Below are positions 1 through 6,998 of a stretch of DNA of 64,000 bases, in pieces. Under the pieces are notes generated by a model. That model did not search any database and had not been told where the DNA came from. It saw only the letters and a program-made list of their open reading frames with translations. Position 1 is the first letter of the stretch. Each line of letters begins with the position of its first letter. The DNA is from Polycladomyces zharkentensis (lineage in GTDB: Bacteria > Bacillota > Bacilli > Thermoactinomycetales > JIR-001), in contig NZ_JAFHAP010000007.1 of NCBI RefSeq assembly GCF_016938855.1, forward strand, positions 19,053 to 83,052. The letters run 5' to 3'. The position numbers and the translations under genes were made by a program.

Positions 1-55
1 GATAGAAAGTTTCTTGGATGGGGAATAAGTGGGCTATGTGTGATTCGTGGTCACA

Positions 56-83
56 GAGCGGGCATGATGCCTGCTCTTTTTTT
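56..83 (+). terminator. Rho-independent terminator of an upstream gene outside the window
   Basis: A 9-bp stem (GAGCGGGCA pairing with TGCCTGCTC, one G-U wobble, 3-nt loop TGA) is followed by seven T residues. It closes a transcript that enters from the left edge. No coding frame is supported in bases 1-55. Confidence 0.8.
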
Positions 84-201
84 GTCATTAGATATTGTAT
101 TGCTAAGTATGCACAATCCCCGAATCCGATCGGTTGGTCTTATTTATAAATAAATCGAAATTAAGGGTAAAATAAAACTATCATAAGGGGAAGGGTGAAT
201 T

Positions 202-534
202 ATGAGAGTTTTTTGGATTCTTTGCATGAGCTTGATGCTGATGATGGGATGTGCTCAGGAGGAAAAGAAGACGGTACCTGTTGTCATCAAAGTGAAGAAT
301 ACGCAGGGGCAACCGCTTTCCCATTCAGTGGTTGGGATTACGCCAATCATCCCAAAAGAGCTTCAAAAAGAAGAAGTAGGCGTGATTCCAATGGCCATCC
401 ACACGAATCAAAAAGGAGAATTGGTTCGTCAGCTTACCCTTGGCCGGAAATATGAAATCTCGTATCAAGAGCAGAAAAGGATTGTGGAAGTCAGGAATCA
501 ACCGGTGACGGTGGAGTTCATCGCCAAAGAATAA
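202..534 (+). CDS. Small putative lipoprotein, function unknown
   Basis: This 110-residue protein starts at an ATG preceded by the purine-rich AAGGGGAAGGGTG. The first 16 residues are a hydrophobic signal peptide ending in MMGC, so Cys17 is a plausible lipidation site, although methionine at -3 departs from the usual lipobox. The rest is a short, soluble, beta-rich-looking domain (KVKNTQGQPLSHSVVGI, then a region rich in Val and Glu), reminiscent of carboxypeptidase-regulatory-like or transthyretin-like folds that ride on secreted proteins. I do not recognise a specific family. It stands alone, between a terminator and a long noncoding stretch, and is probably an extracytoplasmic membrane-anchored protein. 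Confidence 0.6.
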   Translation: MRVFWILCMSLMLMMGCAQEEKKTVPVVIKVKNTQGQPLSHSVVGITPIIPKELQKEEVGVIPMAIHTNQKGELVRQLTLGRKYEISYQEQKRIVEVRNQPVTVEFIAKE

Positions 535-1118
535 ACGCCCCGGCAGATAACGCTCTTTTTGTGGCAACCTGCTCTTGATATTGATCTCCGGGTCTGGATC
601 GATTCCATTTCAAAAATCCAATAACCACCTGAATAGACGCCTGTTGGAGATCCGTTATGAGTTGATTTTGATCCATTGTCTGTTCTTTACCATGCATTAT
701 ATGGGACATAAACCAATGGGAGATGATAAATTGAAAATGAAGATTTCCAATGTTGGTTAATGGAGATGGGTGACATCTTGGGACAGTTTATCGATTCATG
801 CCTCAAGAATGAAATCTTGATTTCAACCCCGAATCGTTGCGTGGAAAATACTCTGGAAGATGACTGGATTTTACACAAAAAATATGATTATTGATAAAAA
901 AATCCATGTCGCGTTTTACGAAACAAAATATCGCCTCCGGAACTCGCGGAGGACGTTTTTCCAGCTGATTCACAAGGAGATTTATGGAAGATTATTGGGT
1001 GTCTATACTTTTGCGAACAACCATTTTCAAACCATGATCATCATAAAACTTTAGAGAAGGAATTTTTTCAATAACGTAGAACTCAAAAAGAGCAACGACT
1101 TCGAGAGGAGTAATGGAA
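535..1118. other. Long region with no supported gene
   Basis: About 580 bases between the lipoprotein gene and the P450 gene. The short open frames here lack ribosome binding sites and show no family signal. I see no RNA gene and no clear promoter or terminator. Confidence 0.5.
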
Positions 1119-2339
1119 ATGTCCGATCACGCAAGCTTGTTGACAGTGGATTTTTTTTCGCCCGAATTCAAGTCCAATGCCTGGAAGGCTTATCGGGAAC
1201 TGCGAGAAAGGGGGGCGATTCACCGGATTCGGATGCCCTGGGACGAACCGGCCTGGCTCATCGTCCGCTATGATGAGGCCCAAGCGGCACTGACAGAGAA
1301 ACGATTGCTCAAAAATGTGGAACGATTCCAGGATAAAGAAATATTACGCCGCCGTCCCAAAGAAATGGAAGTATTTGTACATCATATGCTCACATCCGAC
1401 CCGCCGGATCATACACGGCTCCGCAATCTGGTGCAACAGGCTTTCACCCCCAGGATGATTGAACAGCTCAGGGAACGCATTGAAGAGATCGCAGAAGATC
1501 TGTTGGACAAGATTGCCGGTGCACCGGGCCGCGAGGCGGATTTGATCCGGGATTACGCATTTCCTCTGCCCATCATCGTCATCAGCGATATGCTGGGTGT
1601 TCCGCGGGAAGACCGCGATCGGTTTCGGGAGTGGTCCAATGCGGTGATTTCCACAATCAACCGCCCGGAGAGGTTCGAAGCGATCCGTTCCCGGATGAAG
1701 GACTTCCAAGACTATCTGGGAAGGCTTTTTGAAGAACGCCGACGCAATCCGCGGGAAGACCTGATCAGCGGCTTGTTGGCGGCGGAAGAGCAAGGGGATC
1801 GTCTCAGTGAGAAGGAACTTTACTCCATGGTGTTTTTGCTCATCATCGCGGGACATGAAACCACCGTCAACCTGATTGGAAACGGTGTTCTCGCCTTGTT
1901 GCAACATCCGGAACAGATGGCACTTTTACGAAGGGAACCACAACGGATCACGACTGCGGTGGAGGAAATCCTGCGTTACTACAGCCCTGTGGAGATGTCG
2001 ACCAACCGGTGGGTCGGGGAGGATTTTTCCTTTGAAGGCCACCCGTTTCGCCACGGGGATCTGGTTTTGGTTGCCATCGGTTCCGCCAACCGGGATGAAC
2101 GCCGTTTTTCCGATCCCGACGTCTTTGACATCACGCGCGATCCCAATCCCCATATCGCTTTCGGCAAGGGTATCCACTATTGTCTGGGGGCTCCCCTCGC
2201 CAGGTTGGAGGGGCAAATCGCCATTTCCCGCCTCCTCGACCGTTTGCCGGACCTGCGTCTTGATTTGGATGAGTCATCCCTTCCATGGCGTGAGGATTTC
2301 CTCATGAGAGGATTGCTGCGGTTGCCTGTCCGATTTTGA
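1119..2339 (+). CDS. Cytochrome P450 (bacterial class I, CYP107-like)
   Basis: A soluble haem monooxygenase of about 406 residues, the usual length for bacterial class I P450s. Visible signatures are the I-helix oxygen-activation motif AGHETT near residue 245, the K-helix ExxR in EEILRYYSP, and the haem-binding loop FGKGIHYCLGAPLARLE, whose Cys (near residue 354) is the axial ligand. The extended frame begins at 1113, but the Shine-Dalgarno GAGAGGAG at 1103-1110 is only two bases from that ATG and eight from the ATG at 1119, which I prefer. No ferredoxin or reductase gene is adjacent, so redox partners must come from elsewhere. The substrate cannot be read from the sequence. The gene is monocistronic, ending in a strong terminator. 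Confidence 0.93.
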   Translation: MSDHASLLTVDFFSPEFKSNAWKAYRELRERGAIHRIRMPWDEPAWLIVRYDEAQAALTEKRLLKNVERFQDKEILRRRPKEMEVFVHHMLTSDPPDHTRLRNLVQQAFTPRMIEQLRERIEEIAEDLLDKIAGAPGREADLIRDYAFPLPIIVISDMLGVPREDRDRFREWSNAVISTINRPERFEAIRSRMKDFQDYLGRLFEERRRNPREDLISGLLAAEEQGDRLSEKELYSMVFLLIIAGHETTVNLIGNGVLALLQHPEQMALLRREPQRITTAVEEILRYYSPVEMSTNRWVGEDFSFEGHPFRHGDLVLVAIGSANRDERRFSDPDVFDITRDPNPHIAFGKGIHYCLGAPLARLEGQIAISRLLDRLPDLRLDLDESSLPWREDFLMRGLLRLPVRF

Positions 2340-2341
2340 GA

Positions 2342-2374
2342 AAAAAAGCCGCCGGTGAACCCGGTGGCTTTTTT
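2342..2374. terminator. Terminator, probably bidirectional, between P450 and rsr
   Basis: An 8-bp GC stem (GCCGCCGG / CCGGTGGC) with a TGAAC loop is flanked by an A run on the left and a T run on the right. It can therefore stop the P450 transcript (+) and the rsr transcript (-). Confidence 0.85.
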
Positions 2375-2406
2375 CGGGAATGATGATAGTTTTACCCCTG
2401 TGTGCA

Positions 2407-4002
2407 TTAGATCTCCCCGTTTGCGATCATCTGAATCAATCGCGGATGGCTTGGGTCAAAACCGCCGAGATCCCAGGAGTTCGGATCATCCGGGTCGACC
2501 AGCGTGATTTGATAGGGTGTCAGCGTCACATAAATCGCCTTGATGTCCGGATTTACCCTGCGCCGATACTCCGCCAGAGCCTGGCTGGGATGACGGTCGC
2601 CGGCCCAGGATTCGCTGTCGGTCCAGAAACAGATCACGTCGGCGTGGAACCGGTTTTGGATCATCCAATCGTATGCGACGGAAGCATCCGTGGCACCGAA
2701 GGTTTGGTTGGTTGTCTTTTGGAGAGCGGAAGCGAAACTGTCCTTGGCGGTGATGTCCAAGTCACGGAACTCGTCGGAAAACCCGCGTATCATGTAGTTT
2801 TTCTCCGCTTTGGCAGTGACCAGTGCCATCGCCGTTGCGATTTCACTGCAGGATAGTCCGACGGAAGCAACTTGATAGTAACTCATCGAGCCGGAAACAT
2901 CCACCGCATGCATGAATACCTTTCCGGTCGGCTCCTGCACTTCAAAAGACAGCTCCACCGCCCGGTCCAGAATCTCCACGATTCTCGGTACCGGTTCCCA
3001 TGTTTTTTGGCTCCGGCCGATCTGCCCTCCTGATTGATAGGTTTTGAGCGCCCTCAGCACGTCAATCGGGTGGATGCGCCCTTTCCGCAAATATTCTTTG
3101 TTGTTGAGGACGGCTTCCACCCTGTCCAGGTTGGCCGTTTCATCTGCACGAAGGACGCCGATTTCGGTCAAGGAGCCGAGATTGCGAAGCAACGCGGTGA
3201 TCGGCATGCCTTCAAACAGCAGTTGCCACGCTTTTTTATCCATGATACCGACCGGGGCTGCCATTTCATGGGTCAGCCTGCCTTCGCGGATGGCTTTGTG
3301 GGTTTGGTCGGGATTCCGCTTCAACCATTCATACCACCAGATTTGCGAGAGTGCTTCGGATGGCGGTTGCTCGGGCAGTGTGTCCCATCCCTTTACGATC
3401 CACTCAAACAGGCGCTGATGATCGGCTGTCGGCGGATGGACATGGAACAGTCGCAATACATCCCGATTGGAGAAACCGTGCCGCTGCCGGTATTTGAGCA
3501 GTTGGTAGGCGAGACCTTTTACGTCGTTTCGGGACAACCACGCGTTTCCCGCTTTGCGAACGATCTTCCCGAATCCGCGCAGTGCTTTGGAGTAGGCGAG
3601 CCATTCATAAAAATGGCTGGCTGTTCGGACCACTTCAGGGAAAATGTCCAGAAACGCCTGTTTGGCTTCCGGTTTGCTTCCCATCGAGAGCAGGACGAGT
3701 GCGAGCAGAGGCGCACTGTTGTTGACGGACCGGCCGTCGGATGCATAGACGATCTCTTCCGCCACTCTTCGCGGGTCTTCCTCGATGGCCAGCTTCAATG
3801 TGTTCACAAAGTCTTCGGTCAATTCGTGGTGATCGGCATAATAGGCCCCGCTCGCCGTTCCCGTGATCAGGCAGCGACGTACCATCGCCCAGGTGCCCGC
3901 TTCAAATGCATAACCTCCGGAACGCCCCTGAACCATCCGTTTTCCCGGGATGGGTTTCGTTTGCGGAGTGGACTTCAGCGAATCAGTGAAAAATTTGTAC
4001 AT
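2407..4002 (-). CDS. rsr: Ro60 ortholog (Rsr): TROVE domain plus von Willebrand A domain, Y-RNA-binding protein
   Basis: A 531-residue bacterial Ro autoantigen ortholog. The N-terminal two thirds is the TROVE/HEAT-repeat ring (opening with TDSLKSTPQTKPIPGK and YAFEAGTWAMVRRCLITG) that in the family binds Y RNAs outside and misfolded RNA ends in its central hole. The C-terminal third is a von Willebrand A domain with an intact MIDAS: DVSGSMS near residues 365-371, a downstream Thr in TFGATDAS, and TDSESW near 460. The ATG at 4002 is chosen because GGAGG lies eight bases upstream; a GTG at 4011 is also in frame but overlaps that site. Two tRNA-like RNAs sit immediately upstream on the same strand, as expected for Rsr/YrlA pairs. 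No PNPase gene is in the window, though Rsr tethers to PNPase in other bacteria. Confidence 0.95.
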   Translation of the reverse strand: MYKFFTDSLKSTPQTKPIPGKRMVQGRSGGYAFEAGTWAMVRRCLITGTASGAYYADHHELTEDFVNTLKLAIEEDPRRVAEEIVYASDGRSVNNSAPLLALVLLSMGSKPEAKQAFLDIFPEVVRTASHFYEWLAYSKALRGFGKIVRKAGNAWLSRNDVKGLAYQLLKYRQRHGFSNRDVLRLFHVHPPTADHQRLFEWIVKGWDTLPEQPPSEALSQIWWYEWLKRNPDQTHKAIREGRLTHEMAAPVGIMDKKAWQLLFEGMPITALLRNLGSLTEIGVLRADETANLDRVEAVLNNKEYLRKGRIHPIDVLRALKTYQSGGQIGRSQKTWEPVPRIVEILDRAVELSFEVQEPTGKVFMHAVDVSGSMSYYQVASVGLSCSEIATAMALVTAKAEKNYMIRGFSDEFRDLDITAKDSFASALQKTTNQTFGATDASVAYDWMIQNRFHADVICFWTDSESWAGDRHPSQALAEYRRRVNPDIKAIYVTLTPYQITLVDPDDPNSWDLGGFDPSHPRLIQMIANGEI

Positions 4003-4028
4003 TCTGAACACCTCCGGCCCTTCCGGGC

Positions 4029-4054
4029 AAAAAATAAAACGGTAAAGCTACCGT
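4029..4054 (-). terminator. Terminator between the Y-RNA locus and rsr
   Basis: Read on the minus strand, ACGGTA pairs with TACCGT across a 4-nt loop and is followed by TTTATTTTTT. It would end the small-RNA transcript about 27 bases before the rsr start codon, with partial read-through possibly feeding rsr. Confidence 0.7.
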
Positions 4055-4077
4055 GTGTGTCCAGCGGTGATAAGGAG

Positions 4078-4114
4078 CGGCTCAAGGGAATCGGAGCAAC
4101 GTTCCCTTGAGCCG
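4078..4114. other. Perfect 13-bp hairpin downstream of the tRNA-like RNA
   Basis: CGGCTCAAGGGAA pairs perfectly with TTCCCTTGAGCCG around an 11-nt loop. On the minus strand (direction of the Y RNAs) no T run follows, so it looks like a processing or stability element. On the plus strand it is followed by TTTCTTTTTG and could terminate an antisense transcript, although no plus-strand gene precedes it. Confidence 0.7.
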
Positions 4115-4126
4115 TTTCTTTTTGTT

Positions 4127-4254
4127 GGACGGGGCGGGATTCGAACCCGCGTTCCCCAGATTGAACGATAACCCTCCATCCTTCGACCCTTTCGGATAAG
4201 TGATCGGACAAGGGATATACTGATCTGGTGTCTTACCAACTCGACCACCCGTCC
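4127..4254 (-). ncRNA. yrlA: YrlA-type bacterial Y RNA with a complete tRNA-like body
   Basis: On the minus strand a 128-nt element folds like a tRNA. It has a 7-bp acceptor (GGACGGG 4254-4248 with CCCGTCC 4133-4127), a 2-nt linker, a D-arm with GG in the loop (4245-4230), and a 6-bp stem CCAGAT/ATCTGG (4228-4223 and 4161-4156) in the anticodon-stem position. A 5-nt variable loop GGAAC and a perfect T-arm with loop TTCGAAT (4150-4134) follow. The anticodon loop is replaced by a 61-nt insert (4222-4162) containing GGGTCGAA and GGGTTATC. This matches the known tRNA-mimic plan of bacterial Y RNAs encoded beside rsr. A tRNA finder may report it as a tRNA pseudogene or intron-bearing tRNA; there is no encoded CCA (the 3' end reads AACA). 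Confidence 0.87.
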
Positions 4255-4362
4255 ATGGATGGAGAAGGACTCGTGTTGAAGGATCATCACAAAATGAGAT
4301 ACGGAAGTCTGGTTCATCCGTGCAATATTTCGAGGAAATGTACAAAGAGGGCAAGGAGTGAC

Positions 4363-4549
4363 CAAGGGATCAATCCGGTGGGATTCGAACCCACGTGACG
4401 AGTAATCTCGCCTTTGCCCACAAATAACGGTAACCCTTGATCTTCGGCCCTCAATGTTTCAAAAGGACGAGTGATGAACGAAGGGACCGGGAACGCTCCA
4501 AAAATTTTTCGGAGTCAAGGATAACCCTCTCATCTTATTTTCGACCCTT
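4363..4549 (-). ncRNA. Second Y-RNA-like noncoding RNA with a T-arm and variable-arm-like hairpin
   Basis: The minus-strand transcript predicted to start near 4549 carries a perfect T-arm (stem GTGGG/CCCAC, loop TTCGAAT, 4394-4378), preceded by a 6-bp hairpin with loop ATTA (4412-4397) that resembles a class II variable arm. No D-arm is recognisable. Two copies of the motif seen in the neighbouring RNA are present: GGGTCGAA/GGGTTATC at 4547-4520, closed by CAAGG/CCTTG, and GGGCCGAA/GGGTTACC at 4450-4429. The 5' end CAAGGG can pair with CCCTTG at 4368-4363, giving a closed body of about 187 nt. The true 3' end and whether this is one RNA or two are unknown. Confidence 0.72.
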
Positions 4550-4555
4550 GTTTTT

Positions 4556-4584
4556 AGTGTAAAGAAATGTTTTTGTGATGTCAA
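4556..4584 (-). promoter_or_regulatory. Sigma-A promoter of the Y-RNA locus
   Basis: On the minus strand the -35 TTGACA (4584-4579) and -10 TACACT (4561-4556) are separated by exactly 17 bases. The predicted start is near 4549, right where the first GGGTCGAA motif begins, so the RNA would start without a leader. Confidence 0.85.
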
Positions 4585-5010
4585 TATTTTTGTTTATCAT
4601 AATAATAAATCTTGGGAAGAAAAATGCATGATGCAGAATGGGCCATTTGAAATACCGAATGAGTATGGTCGATCGGTTTTTTGAGACGGAGCCGATCAAA
4701 TCTGAACCGCAAGATGGTGATGGGCCGTGATGAGGTGTCAGAGTCCAAAAGAGATCAGGTTGCTTGTCGCGGTACATGCAATGGAAAGATTCCTGCAAAC
4801 CGAAATATGTTGAGCCAGTAATTGCTATTGAGGGTGGGTTACAAGTGAGGTACTCAATTACAGGTTGTAGAGAATGAAAAAATCGATCCCGGAAAGTAAG
4901 TTTGTAACGGATGGGTCGTACCCGGTGGTAAATATCATGATCAAACCCCCTGTCCAGGTCAATTGGTCAACCTTGCGAAATGGATAACCCGAAAAACAGG
5001 AGGATGATCA
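4585..5010. other. Region with no supported gene
   Basis: About 425 AT-richer bases between the Y-RNA promoter and the TPR gene. A minus-strand open frame of 87 codons here overlaps the Y-RNA promoter and lacks a ribosome binding site. I see no RNA gene or clear promoter. Confidence 0.45.
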
Positions 5011-5670
5011 GTGAATCCTGATGTGATGGAACAAATCAGGAAATGTTACAAGGGAGATGGCGGAAAAGAGGAGACAGAAAAGGTTTTGGAACGGTATCTT
5101 GAGGTTGATCCGGAATGCATCGAAGCATGGATGCGGTTGGCGATCACGGTTTTTGAACCCCCAATTGCCGATTATGATAAAAGCATCCATTGTTTAAAGA
5201 GGGCAATCCGGATCGGTCCGGGTTGTTTGGAGGCGTTATTCATATTGGCCCGCATCCAGGATATCATCTATCGGGAAGTAGACGAGGATGTGTTTCAAGA
5301 ACTCCATTCTATCCAAACAAATGATCCAGAGGAACAATCGATGTTGGAATATGCCAAGGCTTGGTATTATGAGTCGAAGGAAATGTGGCACGAATACGAA
5401 AATGCATTGAAAAGATCGATTGTGGTCTATCCGGGACATGTATTGAATCATATATCCTTGGGCTTGTTCTATGTGAATCAAGGTGACCGGGAAAAGGGGA
5501 AATCCCTGTTGGTCAAGGGGGTCCGCAATGTAAAACATGTCTATCAAGCTGACGATGGGTTTGATGAGGTTGGTGATTACAACGAATTCATCAATGAACG
5601 GATCAAAGGAATCCATGTGACCGATGTGATCAATGAGTTATGGAAGAAGACCATCCGGTCACTGTCGTGA
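5011..5670 (+). CDS. TPR-repeat protein, function unknown
   Basis: A 219-residue soluble protein read from a GTG with an excellent CAGGAGG site eight bases upstream. It consists of degenerate tetratricopeptide-type helical pairs: VLERYLEVDPECIEAWMRLA, SIHCLKRAIRIGPGCLEALFI, ALKRSIVVYPGHVLNHISLG and LFYVNQGDREKGKSLLVKG show the usual Ala/Gly/Pro pattern. There is no signal peptide, membrane segment or catalytic domain, so it is probably a cytoplasmic protein-interaction scaffold. It is monocistronic and ends before a bidirectional terminator shared with the convergent lipoprotein gene. I do not recognise a named family. Confidence 0.75.
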   Translation: MNPDVMEQIRKCYKGDGGKEETEKVLERYLEVDPECIEAWMRLAITVFEPPIADYDKSIHCLKRAIRIGPGCLEALFILARIQDIIYREVDEDVFQELHSIQTNDPEEQSMLEYAKAWYYESKEMWHEYENALKRSIVVYPGHVLNHISLGLFYVNQGDREKGKSLLVKGVRNVKHVYQADDGFDEVGDYNEFINERIKGIHVTDVINELWKKTIRSLS

Positions 5671-5786
5671 AAGAAGGATTGCAAAAATCGTTTCATCCAT
5701 CTGGGATGATCCGAGGTAATTGTGTCCGGTCATTTTAGCACGTGTCTCGCTTCCCTGGTTCCAAGCGGCGGACCGGTGTCACTGGC

Positions 5787-5823
5787 AAAAAACCCGTTAC
5801 CCTCCTTGGGCAACGGGTTTTTT
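5787..5823. terminator. Bidirectional terminator between convergent genes
   Basis: AAAAAACCCGTT pairs with AACGGGTTTTTT around a short loop, so there is a T run on both strands. It serves the TPR gene (+) and the convergent lipoprotein gene (-). Confidence 0.9.
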
Positions 5824-5831
5824 CATACGAC

Positions 5832-6626
5832 TTACAACGTGTCGCCACTATCGGAATCGGACGAATCATCCGTGGTTGAACCGTCCGTGGAATCGCCGGA
5901 CGAGTCTCCGTTCGGATCTTCTTCCTGCAGGATCTGGATCCATTTTTGCCGTTCGTCCTCCGACAACGGCACGCTCAGTTTGTTGGTATAGTGGAGGGCT
6001 ATGATTTCCTCATCCGTGGCCACTACACGGCTGATTTCATGCTGATTGTCCTGGTAGCCGTCGTTTTCAATGATGAATTCGTACATCAGATCGTCCTGTG
6101 TTTCGGACAACGTACGCCAAGTGACCTTGCCGCCGTTGCGGACTTGTTCGTTGACCGAATTGCGCATTTCGGTGGCGTAATCGTTGACGGTCGCCTCGTT
6201 TTGGAGACCTTTGTGAATGTCGATGGTGATCGCTTCCGTCCAGTCGTCCGCCGATTGCCCTTCCGGCACGTACAGGACCCGCACGTTGCCGTCATTTTGT
6301 GCGTGAACATCGACCGGTGTCCAAGTACGCCCGTCCACATGGATGTTTTTATCTTCCGGCTCCCCCTGATCAGAAGAATCACCGGAGTCGAGAGAGGAAT
6401 CCTCGTCTTGGTTGTTGGGCGCCTGGGCGATGTCGGACAGGTCGTCGTCATTCTGCTGTTGTTCCTGCTCTTTTTTGGGCTTGTCCTGTTCCTTTTTGGC
6501 TGCCGGCTGTTGCTTGGCTTGTTGTTGGGCCTCAATCGCCTGTTGTGCCATAGAGATAACGGTGGAGCAACCGGTGGAGAAGATCGCCATGACAAAAATC
6601 ATAAGGACGAGCCACAAACGTTTCAC
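5832..6626 (-). CDS. Putative lipoprotein with low-complexity linker, function unknown
   Basis: This 264-residue protein starts at a GTG with GAGGTG about ten bases upstream. The signal peptide ends in FSTGC, giving a plausible lipidated Cys20. Residues about 28-95 are low complexity (Gln/Lys, then Asp/Ser/Glu), a typical flexible cell-wall-spanning spacer. A folded domain follows from about 96 (NIHVDGRTWTPVDVHAQN) to about 235, containing MRNSVNEQVRNGGKVTWRTL. The last 30 residues are an acidic Ser/Asp/Thr tail. The folded part looks like a small extracytoplasmic alpha/beta domain but I cannot assign a family. The adjacent divergent gene encodes a secreted von Willebrand A protein, so both may act at the cell surface. 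Confidence 0.75.
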   Translation of the reverse strand: MKRLWLVLMIFVMAIFSTGCSTVISMAQQAIEAQQQAKQQPAAKKEQDKPKKEQEQQQNDDDLSDIAQAPNNQDEDSSLDSGDSSDQGEPEDKNIHVDGRTWTPVDVHAQNDGNVRVLYVPEGQSADDWTEAITIDIHKGLQNEATVNDYATEMRNSVNEQVRNGGKVTWRTLSETQDDLMYEFIIENDGYQDNQHEISRVVATDEEIIALHYTNKLSVPLSEDERQKWIQILQEEDPNGDSSGDSTDGSTTDDSSDSDSGDTL

Positions 6627-6998
6627 TGGATGCCATCACCTCGGTAACTGTATCAATCGTTCTATTTTTATCAATATTTTCCGCCGTTCGTCAACCCCTT
6701 TCGACATGGTTCGGGAACTATTTTTGTAGGATTTTGTCTAATTCTTTTGGTCTAACCTGTCGGGAAAGGTAGTTTTTCAGCCAAAAGCGTGGGTTTTCTT
6801 GTAAATAGGGAATGTATACAATCAATGTTGTCGAACCTTGGAAGTTGTGGTTTGGGATAGAGGGCGTGTCTGGGAACCGGAAAGCGCGGACATTCATTCG
6901 CGGGCCATTTCCTCTGATTGAAGCGTACGAACGGATTCGCCGGACACGCCCGGTTCAATCACCCGGATCAGCAGCTTGACAAAGGGAGTGTGGAAAAC
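6627..6998. other. Divergent intergenic region carrying one copy of the dispersed repeat
   Basis: About 370 bases between two divergent genes. The first part is AT-rich and should hold the promoter of the minus-strand lipoprotein. Bases 6862-6951 are a repeat copy (see separate entry). I see no additional gene. Confidence 0.5.
6862..6951 (+). repeat. Dispersed intergenic repeat, copy with clear terminal inverted repeats
   Basis: A 90-bp unit bounded by GGGCGTGTCTGG (6862-6873) and CCGGACACGCCC (6940-6951), an inverted pair matching at 11 of 12 positions. The core reads GGAAAGCGCGGACATTCATT and continues ATTCGCGGGCCATTTCCTCT. Related cores occur near 11.6, 12.9, 25.2, 39.5, 42.9 and 57.6 kb. 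The layout resembles a miniature inverted-repeat element or a REP-like unit. Confidence 0.65.

Noticed and set aside
4127-4254. A functional tRNA with an intron on the minus strand
   Set aside because: The anticodon loop is replaced by a Y-like module, no encoded CCA is present, and the gene lies directly before rsr with a sister RNA, which fits a Y RNA better than a tRNA.
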